DNA from: Nocardioides acrostichi
Lineage (GTDB): Bacteria > Actinomycetota > Actinomycetes > Propionibacteriales > Nocardioidaceae
Assembly: GCF_015319165.1 (NCBI RefSeq)
Contig: NZ_JADIVZ010000005.1
Location: 1-64,000 of the forward strand
Length of the DNA stretch: 64,000 nt
Reading direction: 5' to 3'
Positions within the stretch are counted from its first letter, which is position 1; each line of letters starts with the position of its first letter. The position numbers and the translations under genes are program-made. A model generated the notes under the pieces. That model was not told the DNA's origin, did not search any database, and was given only the letters and a program-made list of their open reading frames with translations. Of the stretch, positions 14,957 through 23,725 are shown in pieces.

Positions 14957-15457
14957 TCAGCGGGCGGCGGGGTCGCCGGCGGTGCTCTTGGCGCTCTGCT
15001 TCGAGGCCACCAGCAGGCAGACGTACCAGGCACCGTTGCTGCCGCGGCGCGCGGCGAGGCCCATGTACTGGTGGGTGCCGTTGAGGATGTTGGCTCGGTG
15101 GCTCCACGAGTCCATCCAGGCGAGGACGGTCTTGCGCCCCGTCGGGAAGCCGTAGGCGAGGTTCTCGGCGGTCGCGCCGACACCGCAGGACGAGCGCACC
15201 GAGCTGAGATCCTGGTGCCACACCTTCTGCTCGGTCGCCATCTTGCGGGCCTGGCGCCGCGCGAAGGCCTGGACGCATCCCTGCTTGACGAGCGTGCTGA
15301 CGTGGTGGGCGTCGCGCTGGTGGTTCACCGTGCGCCGCGCCGCCGCCTGGTAGTCACCCATCGTGCCCGCGTGGGCGGGCGCCGGAGCTGCGACCAGCGC
15401 AGCCAGGAGCGCTGCGACGAGAACCGTCGCCGTTCGAGACCACCCACCGCTGGACAC
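14957..15457 (-). CDS. CAP-domain secreted protein
   Basis: A 166-residue protein with a signal peptide (TATVLVAALLAALVAAPAPAHA) and a CAP/SCP domain: RRTVNHQRDAHHVSTL, WHQDLSS, CGVGATAENLAYGF, then SWSHRANILNGTHQYMGLAA and WYVCLL. CAP proteins are small extracellular proteins of mostly unknown function in bacteria. The His of the first motif is not in the usual place, so enzymatic activity is doubtful. The start chosen is GTG 15457, six bases after TACATT (leaderless). Longer reading upstream lacks a signal-peptide-like start. A paralogue follows directly upstream. Confidence 0.85.
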   Translation of the reverse strand: MSSGGWSRTATVLVAALLAALVAAPAPAHAGTMGDYQAAARRTVNHQRDAHHVSTLVKQGCVQAFARRQARKMATEQKVWHQDLSSVRSSCGVGATAENLAYGFPTGRKTVLAWMDSWSHRANILNGTHQYMGLAARRGSNGAWYVCLLVASKQSAKSTAGDPAAR

Positions 15458-15509
15458 GCGCTCAATGTAAAGCAAAGACCACCTGTGTGTCAGCCATGAA
15501 ACGCGGGGG

Positions 15510-15962
15510 CTACGCGCGGCCGAAGACCTGCGCGAAGTACCACGTGCCCGAGTCGCTCTTGCGCGCACCCACGCCGAGCAGCCGATAGCCCTTGTTCATG
15601 ATGTTCGCCTTGTGGTCCGGCGAGTTCATCCAGGCCTTCATCACGGCGTCCGCGGTGGTGAAGCCGGAGGCGACGTTCTCTCCCGCCAGGGTGAGGTCGC
15701 ACGCCTCGAGCACCTTCTGCAGATCCTGATGGAACATCGAGTCCTGGTTCGCCATCCGGCGCGCCTGACGCACCGCGAACCGGGTGACGCACCGCTTCTT
15801 GCGCAGCTTCACCAGATCGGCCTCGGCGCGCACCGCGTTCGTGCGGTGACGGATGCCGTCTTGGAGGGTCGATGCCTTGCTCGCCTGGGCGGGAGCGGCC
15901 AGCGTCACGACCATGAGCACGGCCGCGAGAACGGCGAGGAGTCCGGTGAGCTGCTGGCGCAT
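15510..15962 (-). CDS. CAP-domain secreted protein, paralogue
   Basis: The 150-residue product has signal peptide RQQLTGLLAVLAAVLMVVTL, ending APAQA, and the CAP motifs HRTNAVRAEADLVKLRKKRC, MFHQDLQ, CDLTLAGENVASGF, then MNSPDHKANIMNKGYRLLGV and TWYFAQVFG. It keeps the HQDL and SPDHxANI signatures better than its neighbour. The two are tandem, similar in layout (including the paired cysteines) and probably arose by duplication. ATG 15962 follows TATCGT by six bases. The product is expected outside the cell. Confidence 0.88.
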   Translation of the reverse strand: MRQQLTGLLAVLAAVLMVVTLAAPAQASKASTLQDGIRHRTNAVRAEADLVKLRKKRCVTRFAVRQARRMANQDSMFHQDLQKVLEACDLTLAGENVASGFTTADAVMKAWMNSPDHKANIMNKGYRLLGVGARKSDSGTWYFAQVFGRA

Positions 15963-16032
15963 GACCCCACGATATTCCGACGACTGCGCGTGCGCCGCCG
16001 AATCGGGCCCGGGCGGCTCTCGCCTGACCTGA

Positions 16033-16488
16033 TCAGCTCTCCACACCGGTGCTGCCTGCTCCTCGGGCCGTGACCAGCGCGGTGTCGGACTCCCCCGGCA
16101 TCGGCAGTGGCAGGTGCAGCGGTGCGGTGAGTTCCACGAGGACGCTGCGCGTGCGGGGGTCGACACGCACCCGCGTGATCTGGAGCCCGGGGTACTCCCG
16201 GAAGGCGCCGACGCGCTCGAGATACGCGCGGACGCCGGCTGCGGCGACCCCGGCGTCCAGCGGCAGGTCTCCCTCGGGCACGCCCTCGGTGTAGACCGAG
16301 GTGCCGGTCGCGCCGGCGTCGGCGCCGTACAGCGCCGCTCCGTCGGCGAGCGTCGAGAGTCCGGAGCGCTGGAGGTAGGCGGCCGTCGCGTCGGTGACCA
16401 GGACGACCCCGAGCAGCAGCACCATCGCGAAGCCGATCACCAGCGGCGACACCGATCCGCGCTCGCCGCGCTCACGCGACGCGCTCAC
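16033..16488 (-). CDS. TadG-like pilus-associated protein
   Basis: This 151-residue protein begins with a charged segment and then GSVSPLVIGFAMVLLLGVVL, a TadG/TadE-type N-terminal pseudopilin-like helix, followed by DATAAYLQRSGLSTLADGAA. The remainder is a small extracytoplasmic domain. The GTG start overlaps the TadE stop (GTGA), so it is translationally coupled. It is the last gene of the Tad operon and similar to the Rv3654c-type proteins of that locus in other actinobacteria. Confidence 0.8.
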   Translation of the reverse strand: MSASRERGERGSVSPLVIGFAMVLLLGVVLVTDATAAYLQRSGLSTLADGAALYGADAGATGTSVYTEGVPEGDLPLDAGVAAAGVRAYLERVGAFREYPGLQITRVRVDPRTRSVLVELTAPLHLPLPMPGESDTALVTARGAGSTGVES

Positions 16489-16931
16489 GGCGAGATCTCC
16501 TGGAACCGCCCCACGGGCACGCTGTGGCTGGCGTCGAGGGCGAACGCCGGAGCGCCGCTGCCCAAGATGTCGGGCAGCATCGGCAGGTCGACGGTGGTCT
16601 TCACGACCACGGTCACGACCGCCGTCCCGCTGTGGCAGTTCTCGAAGCCGCCGCAGTCGACGCGCAGGTCGAACCGGCCCGGGGGCAGGCCCTGGTCGGC
16701 CAGCGCCACGCGCACCGCCGCTTCGGCACGAGCTCGGCCGCTGGCGTCGTCCGGGGCGAGCACGTAGGCCCGGGCGGCCGAGCGAGCCGCGGCCTCGACG
16801 CCGAAGGCCCCGCTCTGCACCTCGAAGACACTCATCACGATCCACACGACCGGCACCAACAAGATCACCGCGAGCCACACCAGCTCGACGATGGCGCTGC
16901 CCCGCTCTGCCCGCACGCCCCGCGGCATCAC
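16485..16931 (-). CDS. TadE-like pilus assembly protein
   Basis: 148 residues with the TadE signature RGSAIVELVWLAVILLVPVV near the N-terminus: Gly-Ser before Glu at position +5 of the hydrophobic helix, as in type IVb prepilin-like proteins. It then has AARSAARAYVLAPD and a short extracellular domain with two Cys (VDCGGFENC). It is a probable minor pseudopilin. It overlaps both neighbours by about four bases. Confidence 0.85.
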   Translation of the reverse strand: MMPRGVRAERGSAIVELVWLAVILLVPVVWIVMSVFEVQSGAFGVEAAARSAARAYVLAPDDASGRARAEAAVRVALADQGLPPGRFDLRVDCGGFENCHSGTAVVTVVVKTTVDLPMLPDILGSGAPAFALDASHSVPVGRFQEISP

Positions 16932-17311
16932 GGCTGCTCCTGCACCGCGTGCCCGTCGACGGTCAGGTCGACGGCCGGGCCGCCGAGGCCGAGCGCCGGA
17001 ACGGTCGCGTGCACCGTGACCACGACCGTGGGCGCACCACCGACCGAGACGACCCGCGCGTCGACGTCACGGGCGAACCGGTCGGCGACGGCGCCACTGA
17101 TCTGCGAGCGGGCGCGCGCTGCGGCGTCCTGCGGGGAGTGACCCACCGTGGCGCCGTACCGGGCTCCGTCGGAGGCTGCGGCTGTGAGCGTGTTGCGCAC
17201 GAACAGCACCAGCGAGACCTGGAGGATGCCGAGCACGAGAGGCACCAGCACCAGCATCACCAGCACGAAGTCCACGACGGCCGAGCCTCGAGCCCGCCGC
17301 CTGTGCGACAT
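16928..17311 (-). CDS. TadE-family protein
   Basis: A 127-residue protein, MSHRRRARGSAVVDFVLVML, with the same class of N-terminal helix (Asp in place of Glu at +5), then RNTLTAAASDGARYGATVGH, typical of TadE. It is distinct from the TadE gene downstream, giving the locus two TadE paralogues plus one TadG-like protein. The ATG at 17311 is two bases from the pilin-like gene stop. Longer in-frame reading upstream lacks family similarity. Confidence 0.83.
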   Translation of the reverse strand: MSHRRRARGSAVVDFVLVMLVLVPLVLGILQVSLVLFVRNTLTAAASDGARYGATVGHSPQDAAARARSQISGAVADRFARDVDARVVSVGGAPTVVVTVHATVPALGLGGPAVDLTVDGHAVQEQP

Positions 17312-17313
17312 GG

Positions 17314-17526
17314 CTACTGCACCCGCTGGAGGGCGCTGCGCAGCAGGTCGGAGAGCTGCTCCTTGGCCACGATGGTCAAGGCGCCCACGAGGGTCGCCGA
17401 CATGACCGTGACCAGCACCCAACCCGGCACGTCACCCCGCTCGTCTCGGCGCCGGTCGGTCGGTGCTACCAGGAGGCCGACCCAGCCGGCGACCATCAGG
17501 TGGCTCAACTTCATCAGGTTGTTCAT
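17314..17526 (-). CDS. Flp-type pilin-like small protein
   Basis: A 70-residue protein with one main hydrophobic helix after DRRRDERGDVPGWVLVTVM. Small proteins of this sort stand at the Flp-pilin position of actinobacterial tad loci. It could be the major pilin, although the classic prepilin-peptidase site with Glu at +5 is not evident. AGGAAG is well placed before ATG 17526. It lies between the TadC gene and the TadE genes. Confidence 0.65.
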   Translation of the reverse strand: MNNLMKLSHLMVAGWVGLLVAPTDRRRDERGDVPGWVLVTVMSATLVGALTIVAKEQLSDLLRSALQRVQ

Positions 17527-17566
17527 GCGATCTTCCTTTTCCGAGAGGTACTGACGAGCCGCGGTG

Positions 17567-18508
17567 TCACGACACCGCGGAGAGACTCAGACCCACGTAG
17601 CCGGGCCAGAAGGCGACCACGACGGTCACGGGGAGCACGAGGAAGACCACCGGGACCATCATCGCGACCTCGCGCCGGGCGCCGGTCTCGATGAGCTCGC
17701 GGCGTCCGGCCTCGCGGACGTCGGCCGCCTGGGCGTGCAGCACGTCGGCCAGCGGGGTGCCGCGCTCGACCGCGACGGCGACGCCTTGGGCGAAGCGCGC
17801 GACGACGGGCAGACCGGTGGCGGCGGCCAGCCGGTCGAAGGCGCTGGCCACTGGTTCGCCCGTGCGCACCTCGGCGAGCACGATGGCGAGCTCGCGGGAG
17901 AGCTCACCGCCGCTTCGGCTGACGACGCGGTCCAGAGCGCCGACCGGGCTCTCGCCGGCGGCGACGGACAGCGCAAGGAGCTCTGCGACCGTGGGGAACT
18001 CCTGGAGGATGCGTCGCTCGCGCGCCCGCACCTGCGAGGTGAGGTAGGTGTCGCGGGCCAGCACGCCGATGACGAGGCCGACCGCGCAGAAGAAGGCGGA
18101 GCTCAGGGCCGCCCCCGGGTGACCGAGCGTGCGCAGCAGCCCCCATGCCGCCATGACGGCGAACCCGACGAGACCCCACAGCACCTGCTCGACCCGGAAG
18201 TCGGGCACGGTGAGGTCGAGGCCGGCGCGGCGCAGGCGCCGTCGTACCGAGTCGGCTCCACCCATGACCCGCTCGACGACGTCGGCCAGTCGCACCAGCG
18301 CGGGGCCGAAGACACCTCGAGCCGCCGGGGCGGCACCGGTGGGCAGCCGCAGCCGAGGGTCGCGACCGACCGGCGGCAGGTCGCGCACGTAGGGCAGTAC
18401 CCGAGTGGCCAGGGTCGGCCTTCCGATGGCGCGCACGCGGGCCAGGATCGACAACACCGCGGCACCCGACGTCGCGCCGAGCAGGGCACCCCAGGCAGCG
18501 AGGTTCAT
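17567..18508 (-). CDS. tadC: TadC, type II/IV secretion system F protein
   Basis: 313 residues with the T2SSF domain in the C-terminal half: LLALSVAAGESPVGALDRVV, then ELAIVLAEVRTGEPVASAFD and AVAVERGTPLADVLHAQA. Flanking TM helices include VAMMVPVVFLVLPVTVVVAF-like segments near the end. It would be the second inner-membrane platform protein of the Tad machine. The ATG at 18508 overlaps the TadB stop. Confidence 0.9.
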   Translation of the reverse strand: MNLAAWGALLGATSGAAVLSILARVRAIGRPTLATRVLPYVRDLPPVGRDPRLRLPTGAAPAARGVFGPALVRLADVVERVMGGADSVRRRLRRAGLDLTVPDFRVEQVLWGLVGFAVMAAWGLLRTLGHPGAALSSAFFCAVGLVIGVLARDTYLTSQVRARERRILQEFPTVAELLALSVAAGESPVGALDRVVSRSGGELSRELAIVLAEVRTGEPVASAFDRLAAATGLPVVARFAQGVAVAVERGTPLADVLHAQAADVREAGRRELIETGARREVAMMVPVVFLVLPVTVVVAFWPGYVGLSLSAVS

Positions 18509-19359
18509 GCCAGGATCCGCCTCTCGGTCGGGAGGCGCCCCAGGCGCACCATGAGCAGGTAGGCCACCACGCACACGCCGGCGCCCACGAGCAGGATCAT
18601 CACGCCCGTCGCCGAGCCGTACCGCTGCACGGCATCGCCCTGGAAGCTCATCGCCATCAGCACCAGCCAGGGCGCGGCGACGGCCAGGCGAGCGCCGTTC
18701 ACGGTCCACGCCTGGCGGGACTCGAGTTCGGAGCGGGTGCGGGCGTCGTCGCGCAGGTAGCCGGAGAGGTTGCGCAGCAGTCGCCCGAGGTCGCCGCCGC
18801 CGACCTCGCGCGCCACGCGCAGGCTCTCGCACACCCGGTCACCCACGGGGTCTGCGAGGCGGTCTTTGAGTCGGTCGAGACAGTCACCGAACCGACCGCT
18901 GACCTGGTAGTCGATGCCGAACGCCACGAACGCCTCCCGCAGCGGTTCGGGCCCACGATGGCCCAGGGCCGTCAGGGCGTCGGGTAGGGAGAGCCCGGCG
19001 CGGACGCCGGAGGCGAGGTTGTCGACGGCTTCGGGCCAGACCTCGGCGAACTCACGCTGCCGGCGCCGTGCCCGCCCGGCGAGGACCCCCAGCGGGAGGA
19101 ACGAGGCCAGCGCGCCGAAGACGACGGCGACGGGCGGTGTGCCGGAGACCACGAGCATCACCAGGAACGCGCCCAGCCCCATGCCGAAGCACAGCACGCC
19201 GACGGCGCGCACGGGGACGTGTGCCAGGCCGGCGCGAGCCATGAGGTCGGCGACGCGTCCGGGTCGGGCCTCGACGGGCGAGACGCGGCGCGGAACCGCG
19301 AACGCCGACCAGATGAGCAGCAGCCCGACGCCCACGCCGAGCCCGAGGAGCGCGCCCAT
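18505..19359 (-). CDS. tadB: TadB, type II/IV secretion system F protein
   Basis: 284 residues with an N-terminal TM, a pair of central TMs (VGVLCFGMGLGAFLVMLVVS and the next), and the T2SSF core WPEAVDNLASGVRAGLSLPD, DCLDRLKDRLADPVGD and REVGGGDLGRLLRNLSGYLR. It is the platform partner of TadC. It starts on the last base of the TadA stop region and is clearly part of the same transcript. Confidence 0.9.
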   Translation of the reverse strand: MGALLGLGVGVGLLLIWSAFAVPRRVSPVEARPGRVADLMARAGLAHVPVRAVGVLCFGMGLGAFLVMLVVSGTPPVAVVFGALASFLPLGVLAGRARRRQREFAEVWPEAVDNLASGVRAGLSLPDALTALGHRGPEPLREAFVAFGIDYQVSGRFGDCLDRLKDRLADPVGDRVCESLRVAREVGGGDLGRLLRNLSGYLRDDARTRSELESRQAWTVNGARLAVAAPWLVLMAMSFQGDAVQRYGSATGVMILLVGAGVCVVAYLLMVRLGRLPTERRILA

Positions 19360-20612
19360 CAGGCGCTCTCCCCCAGCAAGGAGCGCAGATCGAGCCCGAG
19401 ACGCTCGAATCGCTCGGGGCGGGGCGGGAAACCGTGCAGCCGGCGCAGTTCGCCGCCCTGTCGCGCGAAGATCGGCTCGGTCTCGATGACGCCGTGCTCG
19501 ACGCGACCCGGCACCGCGACGATCTCGTGCACCGTGCGATGGCCGCGGGCGTCCAGCCCGAGGTGCACCACCAGGTCGACGGACGTCGCCACCGTCGGCA
19601 CCACGAACCGATCGGAGATGTTCTCACCCGCCAACAGCGGCAGGGTCACCATCTTCATCAGGGCCTCGCGGGCGGAGTTGGCGTGCAGGGTGCACATGCC
19701 GGGCAGTCCGGCGTTGAGCGCCAGGACCAAGTCGAGACACTCCTCGGAGCGCACCTCCCCCACGATCAGCCGGCTGGGCCGCATGCGCAGCGATTCCTTG
19801 ACCAGGTCGCGCAGCCGGACCTCGCCCGTGCCCTCGAGCCCGGCCTGCCGGGTCTGGAGGGCCACGTGATCGGGGTGTGGGAAGCGCAGTTCGTAGACCT
19901 CCTCGGCACTGATGACACGCTCGCCACCGGGGATGGCGGCCGCGAGGCAGTTCAACATCGTGGTCTTGCCCGCTTGGGTTCCGCCCGTGACGAGGATGTT
20001 GAGCCCGGCGCGTACCGAGGCGCCGAGGAAGTCGGCGGCACGCTGGTGCAGGCTCCCCAGCTCGACCAGGTCGTCGAGCCGTGCAGTGCGCAGGGTGAAC
20101 TTGCGGATGTTGACGGCCGAGAAGCCACGGCTGATGCCCTCGAGCACCACGTGCAGCCGGTGGCCCTGCGGCAGCATCGCGTCGACGAAGGGACGGCTGA
20201 GGTCGATGCGTCGACCCGACGACTTCAGCATGCGCTCGACCAGCTCGGTCACTTGCGCCTGGTCGAGCACCAAAGTCGTGAGCTCGTGCTTGCCGTTGCG
20301 CGCCACGAACACGCGCGACGGGTCGTTGATCCAGACCTCCTCGACCTCCGGATCCTCCAAGAACGGCTGGAGCGGACCGAAGCCGCTCACCCGCGCCATC
20401 AGGTCGGCGATCGTGGCCTCGGGGTCGGCCAGCGGCGTGACGACGCCGGTCAGCGCGCGCTCGTCGTGCGCGGTGACGAGATCCCGGGCGAAGCGGCGCA
20501 CCCGCTCGACGTCGCGCTGGGGGTCGACACCCTCGCGGCGCACCCGCTCGCGCAGCGCGTGCGCCAGCTCGTCACCGGTGCCGGCGTGCGTGGCGGTCGG
20601 CGTCATCGACAT
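19359..20612 (-). CDS. tadA: TadA/CpaF pilus assembly ATPase
   Basis: A 417-residue secretion ATPase with an N-terminal helical domain (FGPLQPFLEDPEVEEVWIND), Walker A GGTQAGKTT (near residue 212), an Asp/Glu-box region SAEEVYELRFPHPDH, Walker B RLIVGEVRSEECLDLV and the His box CTLHANSAREAL. It powers pilus assembly. It is the first gene of the run toward 16033. Genes for CpaB and the CpaE/TadZ-like partner, normally just upstream, are at 44.6-46.6 kb instead. Confidence 0.93.
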   Translation of the reverse strand: MSMTPTATHAGTGDELAHALRERVRREGVDPQRDVERVRRFARDLVTAHDERALTGVVTPLADPEATIADLMARVSGFGPLQPFLEDPEVEEVWINDPSRVFVARNGKHELTTLVLDQAQVTELVERMLKSSGRRIDLSRPFVDAMLPQGHRLHVVLEGISRGFSAVNIRKFTLRTARLDDLVELGSLHQRAADFLGASVRAGLNILVTGGTQAGKTTMLNCLAAAIPGGERVISAEEVYELRFPHPDHVALQTRQAGLEGTGEVRLRDLVKESLRMRPSRLIVGEVRSEECLDLVLALNAGLPGMCTLHANSAREALMKMVTLPLLAGENISDRFVVPTVATSVDLVVHLGLDARGHRTVHEIVAVPGRVEHGVIETEPIFARQGGELRRLHGFPPRPERFERLGLDLRSLLGESA

Positions 20613-20814
20613 GTGGCGATCAGTCCCGAGAAGTGCTGGTCGAAGTGGCTGCGGCTGGCCCCGCGAGGCGTGCGGTTGAACCTACGCACCGCCAGCACTA
20701 CCCGCACCCGGCCCGTCCTTAACCTGTGGATAACCCTCGGCTCGCATCCGGTCGCCCCATCAGCACCACGAGTGAGCAGAGGTGCTCAACAGCCTCAGGC
20801 CGTCGTGGTTCGCA

Positions 20815-22440
20815 TCAGCCCCGCTGCTGCTCGCCCCACCACCGCCGGGCGACCTCGAACCGGGACGACGCACCCCAGCGTGCGCGCACGTCGCCGACGT
20901 GCTTCTCCACGGCCTTCACGCTGACCCCGAGCTCGGAGGCGATCTGGGCGTTCGAGCGGCCCTGCGCCAGCAACGTCACCACCTCGCCCTGCCGAGGGCT
21001 CAGCGCCGGCAGCGGCTTCACGTCGTCCGAGGCGAGGGGCGTGTAGCCGGCGGCGGCCAGCAGGCCGACCCGGGTCGAGACCCCGAACGCGCACAGCACC
21101 CGCGAGGTGTGCACCCGCACGGTGTGCGGGGAGAGGAACAGCGTCTGGGCGATCTCCGCCTGATCTGCCCCGCCGAGGATCAGCCGCGCGACCTCGGCCT
21201 CACGCTCCGAGAGCGCCGCCCACCCCGCGCCCACCACCGGCGGCAGCCGACGCCGCACCGATCCCAGCGTCGACGCGGCACGCCGTCGCACCGAGGTGTG
21301 GCCGCTGAGATCGGCCGCCGTGACGGTGGCGCGCAGTCCCCGCACCGCGGAGGCGACGTCGTGGGCCGCGATGCTCACCTGGGCCAGCACGATCTCGCCG
21401 TCCGCCGCCTCGACGAGCCGCTCGTGCTCACGGCAGGCCGCCACGCTGCGTAGGGCGCGCGCACGGGCCGCCTCCAGGTCGCCCTGGGCCAGCAGCGCCC
21501 GCGCCAGGGCTCGGTCGACGCTCGGCGCACTGATCGGGTGCGTCTCGATCTCCTCCAGTTGCACCACCCACGCGGCGGCCGCCACGGCGTCCCCCTCGTC
21601 GAGGGCCGCCGAGAGCAGCACCTCCAGGCCGAGCGCCCGGTCGATCAGGGTGCACCGCCGCAGGCCGGCGTCGCCGCCCGCGCGCAGGATCAGCTCGGCC
21701 GCGGCACGGGTGTCGCCCATGGCGGTCGCACCGAACGCGAGCAGCATGAGGACACCGCGCTCCACCCAGTCCGTGGGCTCGACCGGCACGGCCTCCTCGA
21801 CCCGCTGCCGCGCCGCCATCGCCTCCGGGTGTCCGGCGTGGCCGAGCACCAGGCAGTCGACGGAGTGGGAGAGCACCGCGAGCCGCGACGACTCCCCCGG
21901 CCGGCGCAGCTCACTCGTCAACGCGAGCGCCTCGTCGACCCGACCGGTGAAGATCGCCAGCCGGGCCCAACACGCCGCCGCCTGCAGGGCCAGCGGATGC
22001 CCGGCCCACTCGCGCTCAGGGCCTGGCCACACCGCGAGCATCCGGTTGGCCACGTCGAGTCGGGCGCTGACCAGCGCCGCCTCGGTGGCGAGGTAGCAGA
22101 CCGCTGTACCCCACCGGCCCCCGCGCTCACCGGCGAGCCCGGCGTCGACGGCGAGCAGCACGCGCTCCTCGCAGCGGTCCGCCGGGTCGCCGGTCGCCAC
22201 CAGCGCGGCGGCCGCGAGAGCCAGCGCACGCGCCGGGTCGTCGTCCGCCAGCTCGAGGGCCTGCCCGGCGTGGCGCGCGCCGCCGGCGAAGTCGCCGAGC
22301 CAGAAGTCGGCCACGGCGGCCAGGGAGAGCGCGGGCGAGGGGTCGGCCACCACTGCCGCCAGTGCGTGCGCGCGGGCGAGGCGAGGGCGGCCCTCGACGA
22401 GGTCGCCCATCACGCGCTCCAGCAGTCCCAGCCGGTCCAC
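20815..22440 (-). CDS. LuxR-family regulator with two tandem HTH domains
   Basis: The 541-residue protein has a long alpha-helical TPR-like region (about 1-400) rich in AA and LA pairs, then two GerE-type HTH motifs. The first reads LSEREAEVARLILGGADQAE, then SPHTVRVHTSRV (about 410-465). The second reads LSPRQGEVVTLLAQGRSNAQ, then GVSVKAVEKHVGDVRARWG (about 480-530). It resembles the C-terminal half of LAL regulators without their N-terminal ATPase. The GTG start (22440) follows TAGGCT by six bases. The signal it responds to is unknown. Confidence 0.85.
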   Translation of the reverse strand: MDRLGLLERVMGDLVEGRPRLARAHALAAVVADPSPALSLAAVADFWLGDFAGGARHAGQALELADDDPARALALAAAALVATGDPADRCEERVLLAVDAGLAGERGGRWGTAVCYLATEAALVSARLDVANRMLAVWPGPEREWAGHPLALQAAACWARLAIFTGRVDEALALTSELRRPGESSRLAVLSHSVDCLVLGHAGHPEAMAARQRVEEAVPVEPTDWVERGVLMLLAFGATAMGDTRAAAELILRAGGDAGLRRCTLIDRALGLEVLLSAALDEGDAVAAAAWVVQLEEIETHPISAPSVDRALARALLAQGDLEAARARALRSVAACREHERLVEAADGEIVLAQVSIAAHDVASAVRGLRATVTAADLSGHTSVRRRAASTLGSVRRRLPPVVGAGWAALSEREAEVARLILGGADQAEIAQTLFLSPHTVRVHTSRVLCAFGVSTRVGLLAAAGYTPLASDDVKPLPALSPRQGEVVTLLAQGRSNAQIASELGVSVKAVEKHVGDVRARWGASSRFEVARRWWGEQQRG

Positions 22441-22531
22441 GACGGGAGCCTAAGTCCGTTTCGGGCACTCGCACCGCGATTACTCCTCTCCCCTACTGCC
22501 CTGGGCATGCCGGGGCCGCGACGATCACCCC

Positions 22532-23113
22532 ATGCGCCCCATCGGAGCCCTGACCGCCTTGGCGCTGGCCGCGACCCTGCTCGCCGGCTGCGGGTCGGAC
22601 GACGACAGCGCGCCCGACCTCGCCGACCCGGCGGACTCGGCCGCCGCACCCGTGACGGCGAGCCCCACCGAGGCCGTCGACGCCACGCTGCCCGACCTCT
22701 GCGCCGAACTCAGCGACGCCCAGGTCAGCGACGCGCTGGGCGTGGCCGAGCAACTGACCCCGGGTACCTCGGGCACCTGCGACTTCGCCGCCCCCAGCGA
22801 CGTGCGAGCCTTCAGCGGCTCACTCGGTGTGCTGCCCGTCGACATCGGCAACGGCGGCTTCGAGGGCCTGAAGTCCGGCGGCCAGGCGACCCTCGACCAG
22901 CCGCACGAGCACGACCTCGACGGCATCGGCGACGACGCCTACGTGCTCGTCGGCCCGTTCGCCGGGGGTGACAACCTCCAGGCCAGCGGCGCCGCGCTCG
23001 TCGGCGGAACCGCCTTCACCGTGACCCTCGTTCAGGGCTCCGGCCACAGCGAGGACGACGTGGTCGCCGCCGCACAGAAGCTGCTCGAGCTCGCCGTCTC
23101 GGCCGGCTCCTGA
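22532..23113 (+). CDS. Secreted lipoprotein, function unknown
   Basis: 193 residues: IGALTALALAATLLAGC gives a lipoprotein signal with LAGC lipobox, then an acidic linker. The mature domain reads LCAELSDAQVSDALGVAEQL, then TSGTCDFA, a two-Cys pattern reminiscent of the DUF3558-type lipoproteins common in actinobacteria. It diverges from the LuxR gene. A small secreted protein gene follows in the same direction 27 bases later and may share the transcript. Confidence 0.75.
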   Translation: MRPIGALTALALAATLLAGCGSDDDSAPDLADPADSAAAPVTASPTEAVDATLPDLCAELSDAQVSDALGVAEQLTPGTSGTCDFAAPSDVRAFSGSLGVLPVDIGNGGFEGLKSGGQATLDQPHEHDLDGIGDDAYVLVGPFAGGDNLQASGAALVGGTAFTVTLVQGSGHSEDDVVAAAQKLLELAVSAGS

Positions 23114-23140
23114 AACCCGTTCCTCGCGAGGAGTCCACGC

Positions 23141-23689
23141 ATGCGCATCACCTCGACCCTGGTCAGCCTGACCACCGTGACGCTCGTCGCCGTGCTCGCC
23201 GGAGGCGGTGGGGCGGTGGCCGGCTCCCTGATCACCGGCAAGCAGATCAAGGACGGCAGCGTCACCGGTGTCGACATCAAGGACGGCTCGCTCGGCGTCA
23301 AGGACATGGCCGCCACCACCCGCAAGAAGTTGCGCGGCCCACGGGGGCCGGCGGGGCTGGTGCGGGCCTACGGCGCGCACTACACCGCCGATGAGGCCGT
23401 GCACACCCAGTCGGGCGGCATCACCTCGACCAGCTACCCCTCCGAGGGCATCGTGTGCCTGCACGTGCCGGGCCTGACGCCCGCGGCTTCGGTCATGACG
23501 GTCGACCTCGTCTGGGAGGGCGACCGCACCTTTGGCACCAGCCAGTCCTTCATCGAGGTCCGCGCCGAGCACCAGGAGCTGTGCCGCAGCGGCGACTTCG
23601 TGGTCTACACGTTCTGGCGCGACTTCGGCAGCGGCCAGAACGCCTCACTCCACCCGGACGACATGGCCTTCACCTTCCAGATCTCCTGA
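23141..23689 (+). CDS. Secreted protein with KDGS repeats and collagen-like stub
   Basis: 182 residues with a signal peptide (LVSLTTVTLVAVLAGGGGAVAGS). Then come the repeated phrases ITGKQIKDGSVTGVDIKDGS and LGVKDMAA, followed by RGPRGPAG, a very short collagen-like element. The C-terminal 100 residues are predicted beta-rich with a Cys pair (GIVCLHV and ELCRS). The KQIKDGS/VDIKDGS pattern is widespread in secreted actinobacterial proteins of unknown function. The ATG follows GAGGAG at the right distance. Confidence 0.8.
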   Translation: MRITSTLVSLTTVTLVAVLAGGGGAVAGSLITGKQIKDGSVTGVDIKDGSLGVKDMAATTRKKLRGPRGPAGLVRAYGAHYTADEAVHTQSGGITSTSYPSEGIVCLHVPGLTPAASVMTVDLVWEGDRTFGTSQSFIEVRAEHQELCRSGDFVVYTFWRDFGSGQNASLHPDDMAFTFQIS

Positions 23690-23725
23690 ATCCCCGACAT
23701 CGCCGTCGACCGCTAGATTCGCCGG

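Noticed and set aside
20725..20733. A TGTGGATAA sequence, matching a DnaA box on the minus strand
   Set aside because: It is single, outside any AT-rich region and not near dnaA or dnaN, so an origin is not supported.
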